From contig OY992835.1 in NCBI GenBank assembly GCA_963921425.1, positions 22,072,001-22,136,000 on the forward strand: DNA of 64,000 nucleotides, given 5' to 3'. Source of the DNA: Dryas octopetala (Eukaryota > Streptophyta > Magnoliopsida > Rosales > Rosaceae). Position numbers and translations under genes: made by a program. Position 1 is the first letter of the stretch, and each line of letters starts with the position of its first letter. A model generated the notes under the pieces. The model had not been told where the DNA came from. It saw only the letters and a list, made by a program, of their open reading frames with translations, and searched no databases. Below, piece by piece: positions 1 through 21,030 of the stretch.

Positions 1-204
1 TTGTTTTTTGGTCAGTGAGTTTGTGGGTTTATGGTATTTGCTAAATGAAAAAGGAGCACAGTCAAACATTACATTTAACAGATTATAAGCAAAGAATACA
101 TTAAAGATGGACAAGAAAAATACATCTCACAACATTCAATGATGATACACTAATAACATGATAACAATGATGAAGAGAAGACGCATAAGAACCGCTTGAT
201 TTGG

Positions 205-4419
<4,215 letters not shown>

Positions 4420-5853
4420 AATTGATAGAGATAAGTAGCTAGAAGATTTTGCTTAATCTAGGAGGCATACAGTGGAAACTAATCATTAAGCTAATTTCCA
4501 GTGTCTGCTTGCTTCCAGCATTCACATGGCTTTACTTTATGCAAAATGCCAATCTCAAAAGTGCCCCTTGACGTTAACTTTGCAAGCTGTTAGGAAAGTG
4601 CCAGGAAATAATTGGTGGATTAGATTGGAGTGAAATTTGTTGCTATATTAGTTATTTGAAGGTGACTTAAGTCAATCTTGTCCAACAGTTAAATAAATAT
4701 ATACAAAATGGTAGACTGTTTGATTTTTAGTGAGCAGATAATGATTTTACAGTAAGCTGAGCTCTTTAGGACCTGAAAATTTCAAGAAATGAGACCCATA
4801 TATGCTACAAAAGAACAGAGATTATTTTCAACTTAGTTGACTCTCCTAGAACCAAATCAACATTACCCTTCAAATACTAGATCATATGCTCTCAGATCCT
4901 AAAGAAAAATAAAAAGTGTTTATGCTTTCATTGAGAGGGCACTGCAATAGTAATATGCCATGTGACGAACTTATTTGAATTATTGGAAAGGCAGGCAAGC
5001 AGGACAGCCAGGTCAAGGAGGTGGTCCCCTGGCCTTTGTTTTCTTCCTCTTTTGGTGAGCAAGAATTCTAACTTCTAAGACACGGTTACGCGGGTTTCTA
5101 TATAGGACTGAAAAAACATCTGCCGCTGTTAACCATTCTTTTAATATGATGATAGAGACCCATGAAGACCAATGTCGACCTGCGTGGTTTTTTAATGGGT
5201 TTATGACACAGAAAAGGCGCAATAGCTTCAGCTTCCACATCGATCCAAAACCTTAATTTGGGGAAAAGAGAAAGGAACTTACAAGTATTTGCCTATTTGG
5301 AGCATCGGAATGCCAAACCAAAAGCTCTGATTTTGTTAAGGACAGACAGCATACAGCCAGTCAGCCACACACAAACACAACTGACCCACGACCACCAAAC
5401 AGGGAGCCTTCAAGTTCAAGCCATATGATATGGTGGGTAGGGTTGGCAATTGAATTGACTCAGTCTTTGGCTTAGTTCAATCCAATTATTAATGGTATAA
5501 AATAAATATTAGTTCTGTTAACTATAAGACATACTACTAATTTGATTATCTATGTTGTACGACAAAAACCTCGTAGAAAGCGGATTATGCTGATTCTAAC
5601 TGCAACTACAAATTTAGTTGTTATCCTTAAAGGTAACAAATCATGTTTACATCTTTTTGAATAATTTCATGAGGTATTAAGCGCTTAGCTTAATAGTAAT
5701 ATATAAATAAAAATTTAATATTAGAATCTCGAAGAAAAAGACACATAATGAGTCAATATTTACGACTAAAGTACAGAGGGAATTTTACAATTATTGCGGA
5801 GAAGTATCCAGAAATGGATACATCAATTAATCATTCATGCATTAATTATCTAA
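4420..5853. other. Spacer between tandem lectin kinases A and B
   Basis: About 1.4 kb holding the promoter side of gene A and the 3' flank of gene B. It is AT-rich. Short open frames near 5013-5240 have no recognisable domain. No repeat with clear ends was found. Confidence 0.6.
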
Positions 5854-10089
<4,236 letters not shown>

Positions 10090-11281
10090 ATTCTAGCAGC
10101 CTTCACTTGTTTCCCTGCAACAGCTACATTATCTCCCTTCAAATAACCCATAAATTAATTATACCGAGCAAGAAAATGAGATAATACACCAGTGGTTAAT
10201 TGATGCTCTCCAATTTCCAACTATAGAATAAAGATGTCATGTACCAGCCAGAGCAGAAAATGATAATTTTGTAGCAATCACTAAATGTTGATGTTCCATA
10301 AACTCATGAGCTGAATGCTTCAAAAGTAGCTGTTCCATTAGTCAAGGTCGTCTCTCGAGCTTTATTTATTTATTTATTTATTTTTTGGCCACTTGCGTCT
10401 AGACCTTTGTTTAATTGTTTCATCTTTTGTTTTTTTTGGGTCCACTTCGGCACTTTACTTTCATTTCTTTCCCTCTTAATTTTGTTCTGCTCCATATAAG
10501 CTACTTGTCACGTACTGATTTCCTTATATTACTGAATATAGTTTCACATGCACATGGATTAAATTAGTAATACTCATACCTCCTTGTCATGCATGCAAAT
10601 TTTTTTTTTTTGTTGGACTCTGTTGACCTGTTTTAGGTGATTCTATGAACACCCTAAAATTGTCTCTTGACACCCTTTTTTTTAAACCTTCATCAGCCTC
10701 TTAAGTTTCCTTGTTTCTCTCGGCCCAGCATTGTTAATTTGTTGTGCCAGTGAATTGACGTCGTGTTGTGCAGCCCACGGACTCGGTTTCTTATTTGGGC
10801 TGTACAGGGAGAGTGAATGAGACTGCCAAAGAGAGTTTTTGTTGAAATTATTTGATTTGTAAGCTAAATAAAAATTAAAAAATAATAAAAATGGTTGAAA
10901 CCATTTGATTTGCAAAATAGTTATAACATCAAACTGTAAACTAAGCATTGAGGGTACTGAATTAACTGTTTTTTTGGTTGAATTGTGTTGAATTAACTTG
11001 AAGACACTCTCATGTCAGTTCAAAAAAAATACAAAAAGGAAAAAAACGACGAGTCGTGTTGTTGCGAGAGTAACAGCAAGTCGTTGATTGATTCATTGGT
11101 TGACTGACGACTTGGGGTGGACTGGCATGTTCATGTTGGGCGCGTCGGCTTTTCATGAATCTTATGATTCTTATCTTACAATTTCTCCAACGATAGGAAT
11201 TAGGGGAAATGATTCGGAGGCGCGAAATGCAGGGTTGAAAATCACACGAGTGAGCCCCCCCGGACCCAACGACCAGCGTAC

Positions 11282-11391
11282 ACGTAATGAACAGGGAATC
11301 GGTGGCAGGTGCAACCCACGTGGTTGGGTAGTCCAAATCACGCCACGTAAGCGAATAAAATCTCCATTCTCGTGCAACAGGGACGACACGT
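11282..11391. promoter_or_regulatory. Cluster of four ACGT-core elements upstream of BBX gene, including a palindromic G-box
   Basis: ACGT cores lie at 11282-11285, within the palindrome CCACGTGG at 11316-11323, at 11345-11348 and at 11388-11391. That is four within 110 bp, about 670-780 bp upstream of the BBX start codon. ACGT/G-box sites are bound by bZIP (for example HY5) and bHLH (PIF) factors. Arabidopsis BBX28/29 proteins act with HY5 in light signalling, so light control is a reasonable inference. Confidence 0.45.
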
Positions 11392-11894
11392 CAGCAGAAA
11401 CAGAAGGCTCCAGAGTCCAGATAAATATCCTGTACCGAGCAAGGAAGCAAAAGACAAAAGGACCCCCCACTCCCCCAAGGGTATTTATTGACCACAGAAG
11501 CTTTTGTTCCCTCACAAGCCAACACCTGGCGCTACGAAGCACCACAGCCATAGCCTTCCCTTTTCTCCTTTCAACCTATGGACCCTTGGTCCTGTTTTCT
11601 CACACAACCCAAGAGCCTCTGGAGCGGTGGAGCCTTAGCATCCGTTCCAATATGGGAAATGACTCAAATACCCTTTCATAAAGTTCGATACAAAAATATC
11701 GAACGGCGTGTGATCATTTGTAAATTACACTATAAACAAGTTTGGATGTTCTGCACCAATAGAAATTCAAAACTGAATGGAATGTAAATTCGCATGCTCA
11801 TTCTTTACGGTTAATTAGATGAGGAGTAGTTGTGTCAAAAACAAAGAACCGGAAATGGTAAAATCGTGATTTAAAGGAAAGGGAGGGTTGTTTC

Positions 11895-11901
11895 TATAAA
11901 T
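11895..11901 (+). promoter_or_regulatory. Probable TATA box of the BBX gene
   Basis: TATAAAT lies 164 bp before the ATG, followed by a CT-rich leader (CTTTTTCTCTTCTC). This is the typical layout of a plant core promoter and 5' UTR. Confidence 0.55.
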
Positions 11902-12064
11902 GACGGCAAGTTGCCCCTTTACTTTCTTTTTCTCTTCTCTCTTCTTTCCCACGCATCCTGTACTTGCAGAACAGAAGAGAGAAAACAATCCCGAGAAAAT
12001 ACCAGAGAAACCGAGAGAAAATCCTAAGACTGTAGCTGGACTCTGAGACGAGAGCGAGAGAGAG

Positions 12065-12986
12065 ATGAAGGGCTGCGAGCTGTGCCAGCTTCCCGCGAGG
12101 ACCTATTGCGAATCGGACCAGGCGATTTTGTGTTGGGACTGCGACGCCAAGGTTCACGGCGCCAATTTCTTAGTCGCCAGGCACTGCCGGAGCCTCCTCT
12201 GCCACGCATGCCAGGCTCCGACTCCATGGAAGGCCTCGGGTCCCAAGCTCGGCCATACTTTCTCGGTGTGCGAGAGCTGTGTTGTCCGAGATGGAAACAG
12301 AGGCGGAGAAGACGACGAAGAGAGCCAGGGCGGCAATGATAATGAATTCGACACGGATAATGAAGATGACGATTCTGATGGCGATGATGATGATGACGAC
12401 GATGTTGATGTTGATGAAGAAGACGGAGATGTTCAGGTGGTGCCGTGGTCTTCTTCGACGCTGCCTCCACCGTCTGCGAGCTCTTCGAGTAGCGAAGAGG
12501 CTTCGAGTATGTCCAACAATAGCGATAGAGATGGTTCTGAAACGGTCTCCACCGTTTCTTTGAAGCGATTCAGAGAAAACGCTTCCGATCTTCGCTCTCA
12601 GGTAGACTCTTTTTTTTTTTTTCCCTCTGTTTTCAGTTTTTTATTTGATTTTTCTGAAAATTATGCATTTCCGTTTTCTTCAACGGCTAAGATTTACGCG
12701 TATTCATATAATCATATCACAGGACGATCTCGAACGTTCATCTCCTCAACGGAGGTACGGCTCATCAGCTTTGACAGCTCCTGCGGGTCGGTCCGGAACT
12801 GACGGCTCCTCCGCAACTTCAGTTGACTCCTTAAGACCTTCAAAACACCTTAAAATCGATCTAAACGGGCCGGGTCTGCCATCCGCCCCCGTTACGTCGC
12901 TGAGGAGATATCGCCGGCAAGATAGCCGTAAGCTTAGTGAAGGATCTGAAGCCGTTAATCATGATCACGCTTCGAAGCCCTCGTAG
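12065..12986 (+). CDS. B-box zinc-finger protein, BBX28/BBX29 type
   Basis: Two exons, 12065..12601 and 12723..12986, encode 266 aa. The intron begins with GT at 12602 and ends with AG at 12722. The N-terminal B-box has the full set of ligands: C4, C7, C15, D18, C23, C26, H31 and H40. A shortened second cysteine cluster follows (C46, C49, C69, C72) with the segment TPWKASGPKLG, as in Arabidopsis BBX28 and BBX29. Residues about 80-121 are an extreme Asp/Glu tract coded by GAT/GAC/GAA repeats. QVVPWSS at 124-130 is also shared with BBX28. There is no CCT domain, which fits the single-B-box class. The likely role is a nuclear transcription co-regulator in light signalling. The acidic microsatellite-like tract should vary in length between alleles. 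Confidence 0.93.
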
Positions 12987-15608
12987 CCCTCCGATATGAG
13001 GTAGTTTATGCTAATTAATCACTTTAAACCTCCTTTCTGAGCTAACAACAGTCCCAACTGATCTAGATTGGGTGATTTGACCAGTAGTTATTAATTTGTA
13101 TTAGTCAGACGATTTATTTGATTCTCGTATTTTAACTGCGAATGTAATTCTTATTCTTCATGTTTATGTCATGGGTTTCTCCTTCTTGTATGGAAATGGA
13201 ATCTTTCTAGTGTTTTGTTTTAATATATTTCCCGGAATCATAATTGATAATTCTCATCATAAAGGTAATTAAAAGGAGAACATTTCTTCTTTGTTCTTTT
13301 TTTTTATTATTATTAAAAACATTTTGTTGCCAAAAGTTTTTCACGCGTCTTTGGAAATTTAGTTTACAACCGTAGAATGGAGCACATAATGTGTGGTGCA
13401 GAAAGATTTCAGAGAGCCTCCATGGCGTGATGGCCCCTCTGTGTTAGGAGAAAATGGCAGGTGTCAGAAAATGTCTATGGCCCAATTCTATTGCAAGCAA
13501 GTAAACCATAGTCCATACACATACCCATAGCCTCAGAAAGTCGTAACCCAGTTAGGTTGTAGCCAGCCAACCCATACAAATATACAATACAATCCTTGTT
13601 GGGTGTCCAAATTCCCAAGCTCTCCTTTGCTCCGTATGCTTCGCGCTTTTCTGCACATTCCTGTATGATACGGAGCTGTTGAGATTGACTGGTTCTTATT
13701 TCTGATATTAGTTGAGGCCTAAGCTGGTGGGTCACTTTTAGTTTTAGCAACAATATTGATTGAGATCAATTTGAGCATCTCATAGGCTGCACCCAATCCA
13801 CACCCAATTAGCTTCTCAGCTTTTATTAGGCACGCTCATGTCATAACTTTTGTTCGTTTTATTAGGTGAAACCCAAATTGGTTTCTTCATACTTTTCCTT
13901 TCTTGGTGGTTAACACTTCAAGAGTGTGTGGTGGTTTTGAGGAATTCATAATTCTATTCACAGTGGTCATGTAGATATTTGTAGGTTTATTTATTGTTTT
14001 CTTAGCAAATATCCCAGGTTATGACCTTCGGCGAAAGTTGATTAACGGAGAAAATGAAGTTTAGCATCTTTCTGATCTAATCTTTTGAGAAGATTAATAA
14101 TGCCCGTTTATAGCCGGCCATCACATCAAGTGGGGCAAGTGTTTTGTGCAAGAATTCAACTTTATTGAAACCGGGAAAGCCCCTATTATATGGCTGATAA
14201 TCAGAGATTAATATAAAAATAACAAGAATAAAGCTCCAAGTAAACAGATTGAGATTGTGGTTGAGAGAGGTTCTCCACAGACCACATGCTCATCAACCAA
14301 TGATAATAATCTAATCAGTGTTTTAAAAATTGGAGGTTCGTTTTTAAGGGTTGTTACTCGTTAGTAATGGAACCTTGTAAAAGGGGGTGGGTTGCTTGCT
14401 TCTTCTTGTGGTGGAGAATGATTTAGTGGCTTTGAAATTTGAGGAATGGAATGGGTTGTGTGGTGGTGGTGGTGTGTAGTTGTACTGAAATTTGTAAACC
14501 ACTGGGAAGGTATTGATTGATTGTACTAGGACTAGTAATACTAGTAGTAGAGGGTCTTTATTGATCTTAGGATTCTGCTGACCATGACTTCATGAAGAAT
14601 GACTCCATGACAGTGACAAAAGAGTTCTTTTTATTCATTGGCAGTGGGAGTGACAAATGGGTGGTTATTCAAGCTCGTAGGTACTTACACTCCTTTATAA
14701 CATTTTTTAAGCATCAGTTTGGAGAGTTCGTTTATAGGACAATAGTTATATGACATTCAAATACATCTGATCACCCCAAAAATATATTCAAATAGTTGTA
14801 TGGTAGAATTGTTCTACTCTTAAATAAATTTCAACACATGAGCTCTTAATAAAAAAGGAGACTGAGTCCTCACTACACCAAAAAATCATTGACAAATTCA
14901 TAATACTTATGTGGGTAAGAGTAGAACATGAATCACAGAATAGTGCAAATAGCACTCTCTTGTTGGAATGATATACCTATTTTTAGGAGCAAATAAAAAT
15001 TCTCTCAGTTATATCTTAATTTTCAATTTTCAAGTTTTTCGGTAAAATGTGGTTTTGTTCCACCTTGAAGTCTTGAACAGTGGAGGTGCATTTATAGGAT
15101 GAATTTTTTTTTTTTTAAAAAAAGCGATTTTCGTCCCTAAAAAGCCCAAACGGGGCTTTAAATCACTTCTTATTTCTGGCCGCCCAATCGCTAATTCATA
15201 TTTGAGGGGGGATCAACCAACTACAGAATGCAACAATAATTGGGTTACTCAATGCTGCTCTTGCTTATTCTCATGTGGTTGGCTAATATTAGCCTAGTAT
15301 TGAATTAGAATACATCACTATTTTTGCCCCTTTTGGCTGGACATGAACTTTCAGCACCTGCTAATGGTGCTACAGTTTAATTGCAACAAATCAGAATCCA
15401 AAATTAAATAAATTAATGGAAGAGTATGATTGAGATGCTAATGGAAAATAAGCATGTTAAACACGTGATTCGCTCAATTGTTGATCTCATTTTCACGTGT
15501 ATACATTTATAAATTTGAGCATCAACATGCAATAACTGTTTTATTAAATTGATAGGAGCCATCCGATCTCAATTCTAGACAAGCTCATGCATTCACATTT
15601 GGGGCATT
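12987..15608. other. Spacer between BBX gene and PIF-type element
   Basis: About 2.6 kb. It starts with the BBX 3' UTR and is then AT-rich, with scattered poly-A/T. An open frame at 13475-13753 (-) has no domain I recognise. CACTACACCAAAAAA near 14873 resembles a CACTA terminus, but no matching partner end was found. Nothing else is supported. Confidence 0.55.
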
Positions 15609-15611
15609 TTA

Positions 15612-16613
15612 GGGTCCGTTTGGTATCATTTTCAAATGCCCATTTTCATTTTCAAAAAATGAAAATGACAGAAAACATGTTTGGTGGCCTATTTTACTAA
15701 ATAATTGAAAATGTTTTCTAAAAACATTTTCAACTTTTACACTGTAAGTCAGAAAACGTCATTTTGACGTTTTCTATTTTTTGTTTTCTATTTTTCCTAT
15801 ACTATCTTCTTCTTCCTCCTCTCCCATAGACCTCCGTCCCATACTATCTTCTTCTTCCTCCCTCTCTCCCGCATACCTCCCTCCCCTCTCCTTCCCGACC
15901 CTAACCCAGCGAAACCCAACCCCCATCACCGCCCCGACCCCAACCTTGACCGCCGGCCACTCTCTCTGCCTCATTCTCTCTCCCCGCCCCTCTCCTCTCT
16001 CTCTCTACCACTAGCACCACCGAAACCTCCCCTCCTCAACCCCAGCCCCAACCCCGAAACCCAACCCACCCAGTGAAAGAAAGCCAACCCCTCACTATCT
16101 CTCCTCACCCCTCTCCTCTTTCTCTGCCGCCCAGACTCCAGCCCATTGAAGAAGCCAGCCCGAGTTCAAAAAGTCACCTGGCAAGGAACAAGTCCATTGG
16201 ATAGAAACCTTGATTCAGAGGTCTCAAGATCTTATTTTTAGGATGTGTAGAGAGAGAGAGAGAGGATGAGGAGATTGGGGAAGAAAGGTAGAAGAAGAAG
16301 ACGGTGGCAAAAAAGGCATTAATTCAGAGTCAATACGTCTAGTGTATATATGTAATAAGCTTGCCTTCCACGTGTGTGTCATTTACGGACAATTTATTTT
16401 TTGTTTGTTTGTTGGTTTTGATGTGCCTCTCTCAGTGTGGGTATTTGGGAAGATGAAGAATAGGGGGAGAGAAAAAGAGGAGGCCTGAAAATGCAGTTAC
16501 CAAACACAATTTCTCATTTTCATTTTCTCATTTTCTGTAAATTCATTTTCTCATTTTCATTTTGCAAAAATGTTTTACAAAAATACTTTTAGAAAATGAT
16601 ACCAAACGAGCCC
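15612..16613. mobile_element. PIF/Harbinger-like non-autonomous TIR element
   Basis: The ends are inverted repeats: GGGTCCGTTTGGTATCATTT on the left, and on the right the complement of GGGCTCGTTTGGTATCATTT (2 mismatches in 20). Flanking TTA occurs at 15609-15611 and 16614-16616, the 3-bp duplication expected of PIF/Harbinger. The 1002-bp body is CT-rich (15780-16140) with a repeated ACTATCTTCTTCTTCCTCC block. It shows no transposase, so it is non-autonomous. Confidence 0.82.
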
Positions 16614-16616
16614 TTA

Positions 16617-17264
16617 TATGTCAACCAAATATTTTTTTTTTTAGTAGAATAAGCAGATTAATTTTTGAGCAATGCTTGGGTCTTCATATTTGAGACCAAC
16701 TTTGTCCTCATGGCCAATCAAATGAACCCACCATAATTAACCGTGAGGATAAAATTGGCCCTCAAACATGAGAACCCAAACATTATTCTTAATTTTTTAC
16801 GTCAACTAGAAGCTACTTCTTATCTATACCTCCGGGAGCGTTACAGGAGCCACTTTATTTTCAAATATTCAAATTACCTAAATGCCTTCTCTGCAAACAA
16901 AGGGACAGCTTAATCAAATGCCATGTCCTAATTCTATGAGCAATTCTTTGCAACATGCAAAGGACACTTCCAAATGCTCATTTTTCTGCAGCGACTCCAG
17001 TATTTGTTTAATACATGAAATGACGAGGTGCTTGTGCATTTCTCCACTTGCAATACATTTTTCTTTATTTAGTAAGATTCAAACGAATAATTTTTCTGAC
17101 AATAACTACTCAAGATAGAATGATAGATTACATCTAAACAACATGACCAATGCGTCTTTCTGAGAACTCCAAAAAGTGTTCTGGAACTGATACAAAAAAA
17201 TTTACCAGTACTGAAATTAATTTCCAAGTGAAACTCTCTATTATGTCCAGACTTTGGCAGCGGT
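16617..17264. other. Spacer downstream of frataxin
   Basis: About 650 bp, AT-rich. It holds the 3' flank of the minus-strand frataxin gene. No gene or repeat with clear ends was found. Confidence 0.5.
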
Positions 17265-19252
17265 TTACGAAAGGCTGATGGGTTCACCACACAGTTGCTC
17301 CAACTCACTTTCTAGAAGTTTCAATAAATGAGCTTTGGTCCTCCTATAAACCCAAGCTTGAGCATTCCGATCCCAGTCAAATCTGAAAGGACCACTGCAT
17401 GAAGAATTTAAATCTTTCAGCAAAAAGGAGAAATTAAATAAAAGTTGTGCAAATAAATTAATATAAATCCTGATCATGAAACACCTCAGCAGTGGAAATA
17501 ACCTAGATGAAGATAGGAGAAAAAGCACAAATGTCTATCATGGTTTTACAATACTTCAAAACATTGTAAAGCATTCCTCTTTAGTAAATACAACGCTGAA
17601 CAGCCACTTGGAATCAAGTTCCAAAAAGAAAATGGCCACCAGACTGAAAACATGTTATGCATCAAAGGAGTGCCAAGAAAATTTGGCACATGGATGATGG
17701 TAAACATCTATGCACCATCCAACTGAATAAATCTTTCTCTCAATTCCGTAGAGCAATCACCATCAATAACACCAATCAAGCCTTCACCATAAAATTCGAC
17801 TCCTCCTTCAAAAACCATCAATCCAAATCTGCATCTTGTGTTTCAACCGCTCATTCCTTATTATCAACTATTCTTCAATTTATTTCAAATATGGACCAAT
17901 CAACTTCCTAGCACAAGGCTTCAAACTTAAAAGTCCTTGTATTATGAGAGAATAACAATTTTAAGAACAGACTTTTGGCTATTTGGCATATCATTGAATC
18001 TCGGGTAAAGCCATTATTTGTGTTGACTGTTGAGGATATATCCAAATAGTGAATGAGTTTAGTTAGAGAAGGTAAAATGCCAGGTCACTAAACTGCTCAT
18101 ACAGAGATGGTAAATTTAGTTCACATGCAATCCAAATAATGGCATGGCATGAACTATAAAACCAAGGTATCAGAAAGCTTTACACACATTTTGAAAGAGC
18201 CAACATAGACTCGCAAAAATGCAATAATAATTCGTGGATGTTAACATGCTACACAGTATACTCAAACTCACACTAGAAACCAATAAACGACAACACAGAA
18301 CATACCTCACTGGGGATGACAACCAAATTTGTCTATTTGGTGTTTGTTTGTTCAAAACATAGGTGCCCAGATCCCCGAGTTTTAAGGTCAACACCTCATT
18401 CTGCCAAATACAAACTCAATTAATTTCCACAATTATATTACTTTCCTAATTACTTCAACAACTCTAAACACCAATCAGCCATTCTAACCCCATAGTCAAT
18501 GTCAAAGCCATCAACTTGAACACTATCTCCATATTCCTGTCCAAATAGGCAGTTAAAAAGAACAATAAACAACAATAGAAAATGTGTATGAAACATGAAT
18601 TACTAGAATGCATACTTGCCATATTCAGAATACGATAAATTCATGGAAGGAAAGAATTACCTCAAATTTCTCTTGAAGGTCATGTATTGTAGAATCAGCT
18701 AGCCGGTGAAATTCATCCTCCTGCAGTAGAGCACTGTATTCACATTAATTATTAGCAATATGCATTTTCAGCGACTTAGAAAACAACAATTTCAACGAAG
18801 GTTCCATTTCCACCATTAAATTTTAAAATTTCAATCAATAATTTTAATAAATTCTAATAGATGATTAACAACTAAAATACAGTAAAACAAATTATCTAAG
18901 CTTAGTTGAAGCAAATTTACAACTTCCTACAACGTCTTCCAAAATCAGAAATTTCTTTCTATTTTCCCTATGTTTCTCAGCAACCAAGCAGAAGCTAAAC
19001 ATAATGAAGAATTGGCACTTACCTATAATCGATAGCGGCGGGGACTTGAGACTCGTCGTCGAGATTCAAAGGGGGAGAGCAGAAGCTTCTGGAAGCGATC
19101 CAAGAACGAGGTCCGTGACTGTTCTCAGAGAGGTGAAGAGATCTCGAAGCTTCTAGAAGATACAGACACGACCTGTAGTTCGAGGAAGAAGGAGACGATG
19201 GAGGTTTGAGAAGCCTCGAAAGCCTTCTCAGTGGAAGCAGCTTTGAAGCCAT
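17265..19252 (-). CDS. FH: Frataxin, mitochondrial iron-sulfur assembly protein
   Basis: Five exons: complement(17265..17394, 18306..18400, 18489..18536, 18661..18733, 19023..19252). They total 576 bp and encode 191 aa; Arabidopsis frataxin has 187. Residues 1-70 are Arg/Ser-rich and nearly free of acids ([15 protein letters not shown]), a mitochondrial transit peptide. The acidic first helix carries [18 protein letters not shown]. The beta-sheet follows with [38 protein letters not shown] and [10 protein letters not shown]. The C-terminus is LCGEPISLS, nearly the same as Arabidopsis. Frataxin works in the matrix with the cysteine desulfurase/scaffold complex and affects heme and Fe-S supply. 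Exons are short and introns are 88-910 bp. The single complete copy looks functional. Confidence 0.95.
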
Positions 19253-20339
19253 AGCATCAGCAAACAGCTTCTCTCAAGGCTGAGCTTGGCTGCTTCAGCT
19301 TGACGTCGAAGATGTGGATGGGCCTAGGACAACGTTACTCAGCTTAAGCCCTAATCTGCTATCGCGTATCAAACTGTGCCGATTATGGGCTCATTTGATT
19401 TGGGCTGTTGGAGAGCCCATAATTAATATTATAATTTAAGATGAAAAAATGAATTTTTTTTTTAAGCAAATATTATTATTTTTTGTAGCTTGAAAAATGA
19501 ATATTATTCGATGCCGCCTAATATTCTAAAGCAGTGGTGTTGAAGCTGCCTTTGCATTGGTATTTCCTAGATGAATATGTATATTTTGTGATTTTTTTTT
19601 TGTGGGTATATATTAATATTTTGTCATTACAAGTCATAATTGTTCCAGTATTAAATCTTTGATCATGCAAGAGCTACATACCACTTAATCATAAAACAAA
19701 CGAGTGGAAGAAGGAACAGAGAAAAAAAAACGAGTGGAATAAAAGGAAAAAAAGAAAAAAAATAGATTGCTTGCATGTTTCTATGGTTGTTAAAATTCGA
19801 AAGTCCAATTGAATTTTTTAATTTGTTGTCAGAAAAGTCCAATTGAATTGATACTCTCAACCTAATATGTGGGTTCATAAGCATAAAGGTGGTCCAGACC
19901 TAGTAATGAGGGTGAGAGAGCAACCAGATCATATTAAAAATGGATTTGAAGCATCACCTTCCATCTCCCATCTTATTACTTCCCATGAAATGTATGACAA
20001 ATAAAGGGTTCGAGAAAAAATGTAACCAATAAAAAAATGAAGATGTAATTACCATACTTTCTTTAAGGTTAAATTTATTATTAAAATTATTTTAAATAAT
20101 ATGAATATTTTTTACATTTACTATTTCTTTTTTGCTGGTAAAAAGTAATTCTCTTTTAGCAAACAAATTTATTGTTTTGAGATTGGATAGTGGCTACCTT
20201 TCCTCTCTGCTCATGCATGCCATTACATCAAAAAGAAAAATAAAAAAATTATTATTCAATAACATTCCAACAACTTTCTAATTTCCCTCTATTTTGCACT
20301 GAACTCAATCAAAAGCCAATTTTCCCTTTACTAAATCTC

Positions 20340-20398
20340 ATGTTCTTACATGTTTCACATAAATTTCATGGCATTTCATATGTAACATGTAAGAACAT
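20340..20398. repeat. Strong short inverted repeat (hairpin)
   Basis: Arm 20340-20360 begins ATGTTCTTACATGTT, and arm 20380-20398 ends with its exact complement AACATGTAAGAACAT. Pairing extends a further 4 bp past a 2-nt bulge. The loop is about 19 nt. It could be a relic of a small foldback element or a transcribed hairpin. Confidence 0.7.
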
Positions 20399-21022
20399 TG
20401 AAAAAGAAACCCATGATTTTACCCACACCATTTACTCAATTTATTATGGTCCACAAATATAGATTATTGTTTTCCTTCAAAACTCCTTGTAATTACAAAT
20501 TATTTTTGGGTTGGAATTTCTAGTTTCAGATTTCAACAATTTTAATCAGTCATCTCCATAAAACTATAAAAGGAAGCTAATCTTGAACCGCACAATCATT
20601 ATTTTCCAAAATGAGTCTGATGGGAAAACTGCTTAAACCAAATTAACTAACCAAAAGGTAGCATTTATTCAAAGGTTAAAAGAAATATCGCGTTTCCGTA
20701 TGGAGCATGAAAAACAGGCCCTCACAGCTCGTGGCGCGTTTGTGGACGCAAATTCTCTACAAGCCACAAATAATGAAACAGATTACGGAACAGAATCAAA
20801 TTCAGTCGGTTTCCATGTATTTTCCTTTTCAACTAATTTTGTTTCTTTCTTCCTATTAATAATCGATTTCCATATTTTCTGTCATCTCATACAAATATTA
20901 AAGAAAACAAAATCAGTGCCGTTGATTTCGGTCTATAAATCCCAGCCAAGTGCTTAGGGTTGGTTGGCGTTAGCAGCTTTGGCCTTTACCGCACGCCGTG
21001 CATTTCAAAACCATGTGTTCAG

Positions 21023-21030
21023 TATAAATA
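21023..21030 (+). promoter_or_regulatory. Probable TATA box of the LRR gene
   Basis: TATAAATA lies about 1 kb before the chosen ATG and is followed within 60 bp by a CT- and GAA-rich leader. This implies a long 5' UTR, possibly with an intron before 22038. Confidence 0.45.

Larger units (their letters stand above)
10090..12064. other. Divergent spacer between gene B and the BBX gene
   Basis: About 2 kb. The left part is the promoter side of gene B, with a TTTA microsatellite near 10366-10384 and poly-T runs. The right part is the BBX promoter, which has a cluster of ACGT-core sites and a TATA box (listed separately). Open frames at 11088-11681 (+) and 11171-11551 (-) overlap each other, match no domain I recognise, and look like chance. 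Confidence 0.6.

Noticed and set aside
11088..11681. 197-aa open frame upstream of the BBX gene
   Set aside because: No recognisable domain, overlaps an opposite-strand frame, and covers promoter-like sequence.
13475..13753. 92-aa minus-strand frame
   Set aside because: No domain, no splice context and no neighbouring exon to join.
14873..14890. CACTACACCAAAAAA resembling a CACTA element end
   Set aside because: No inverted partner end or 3-bp duplication found nearby.
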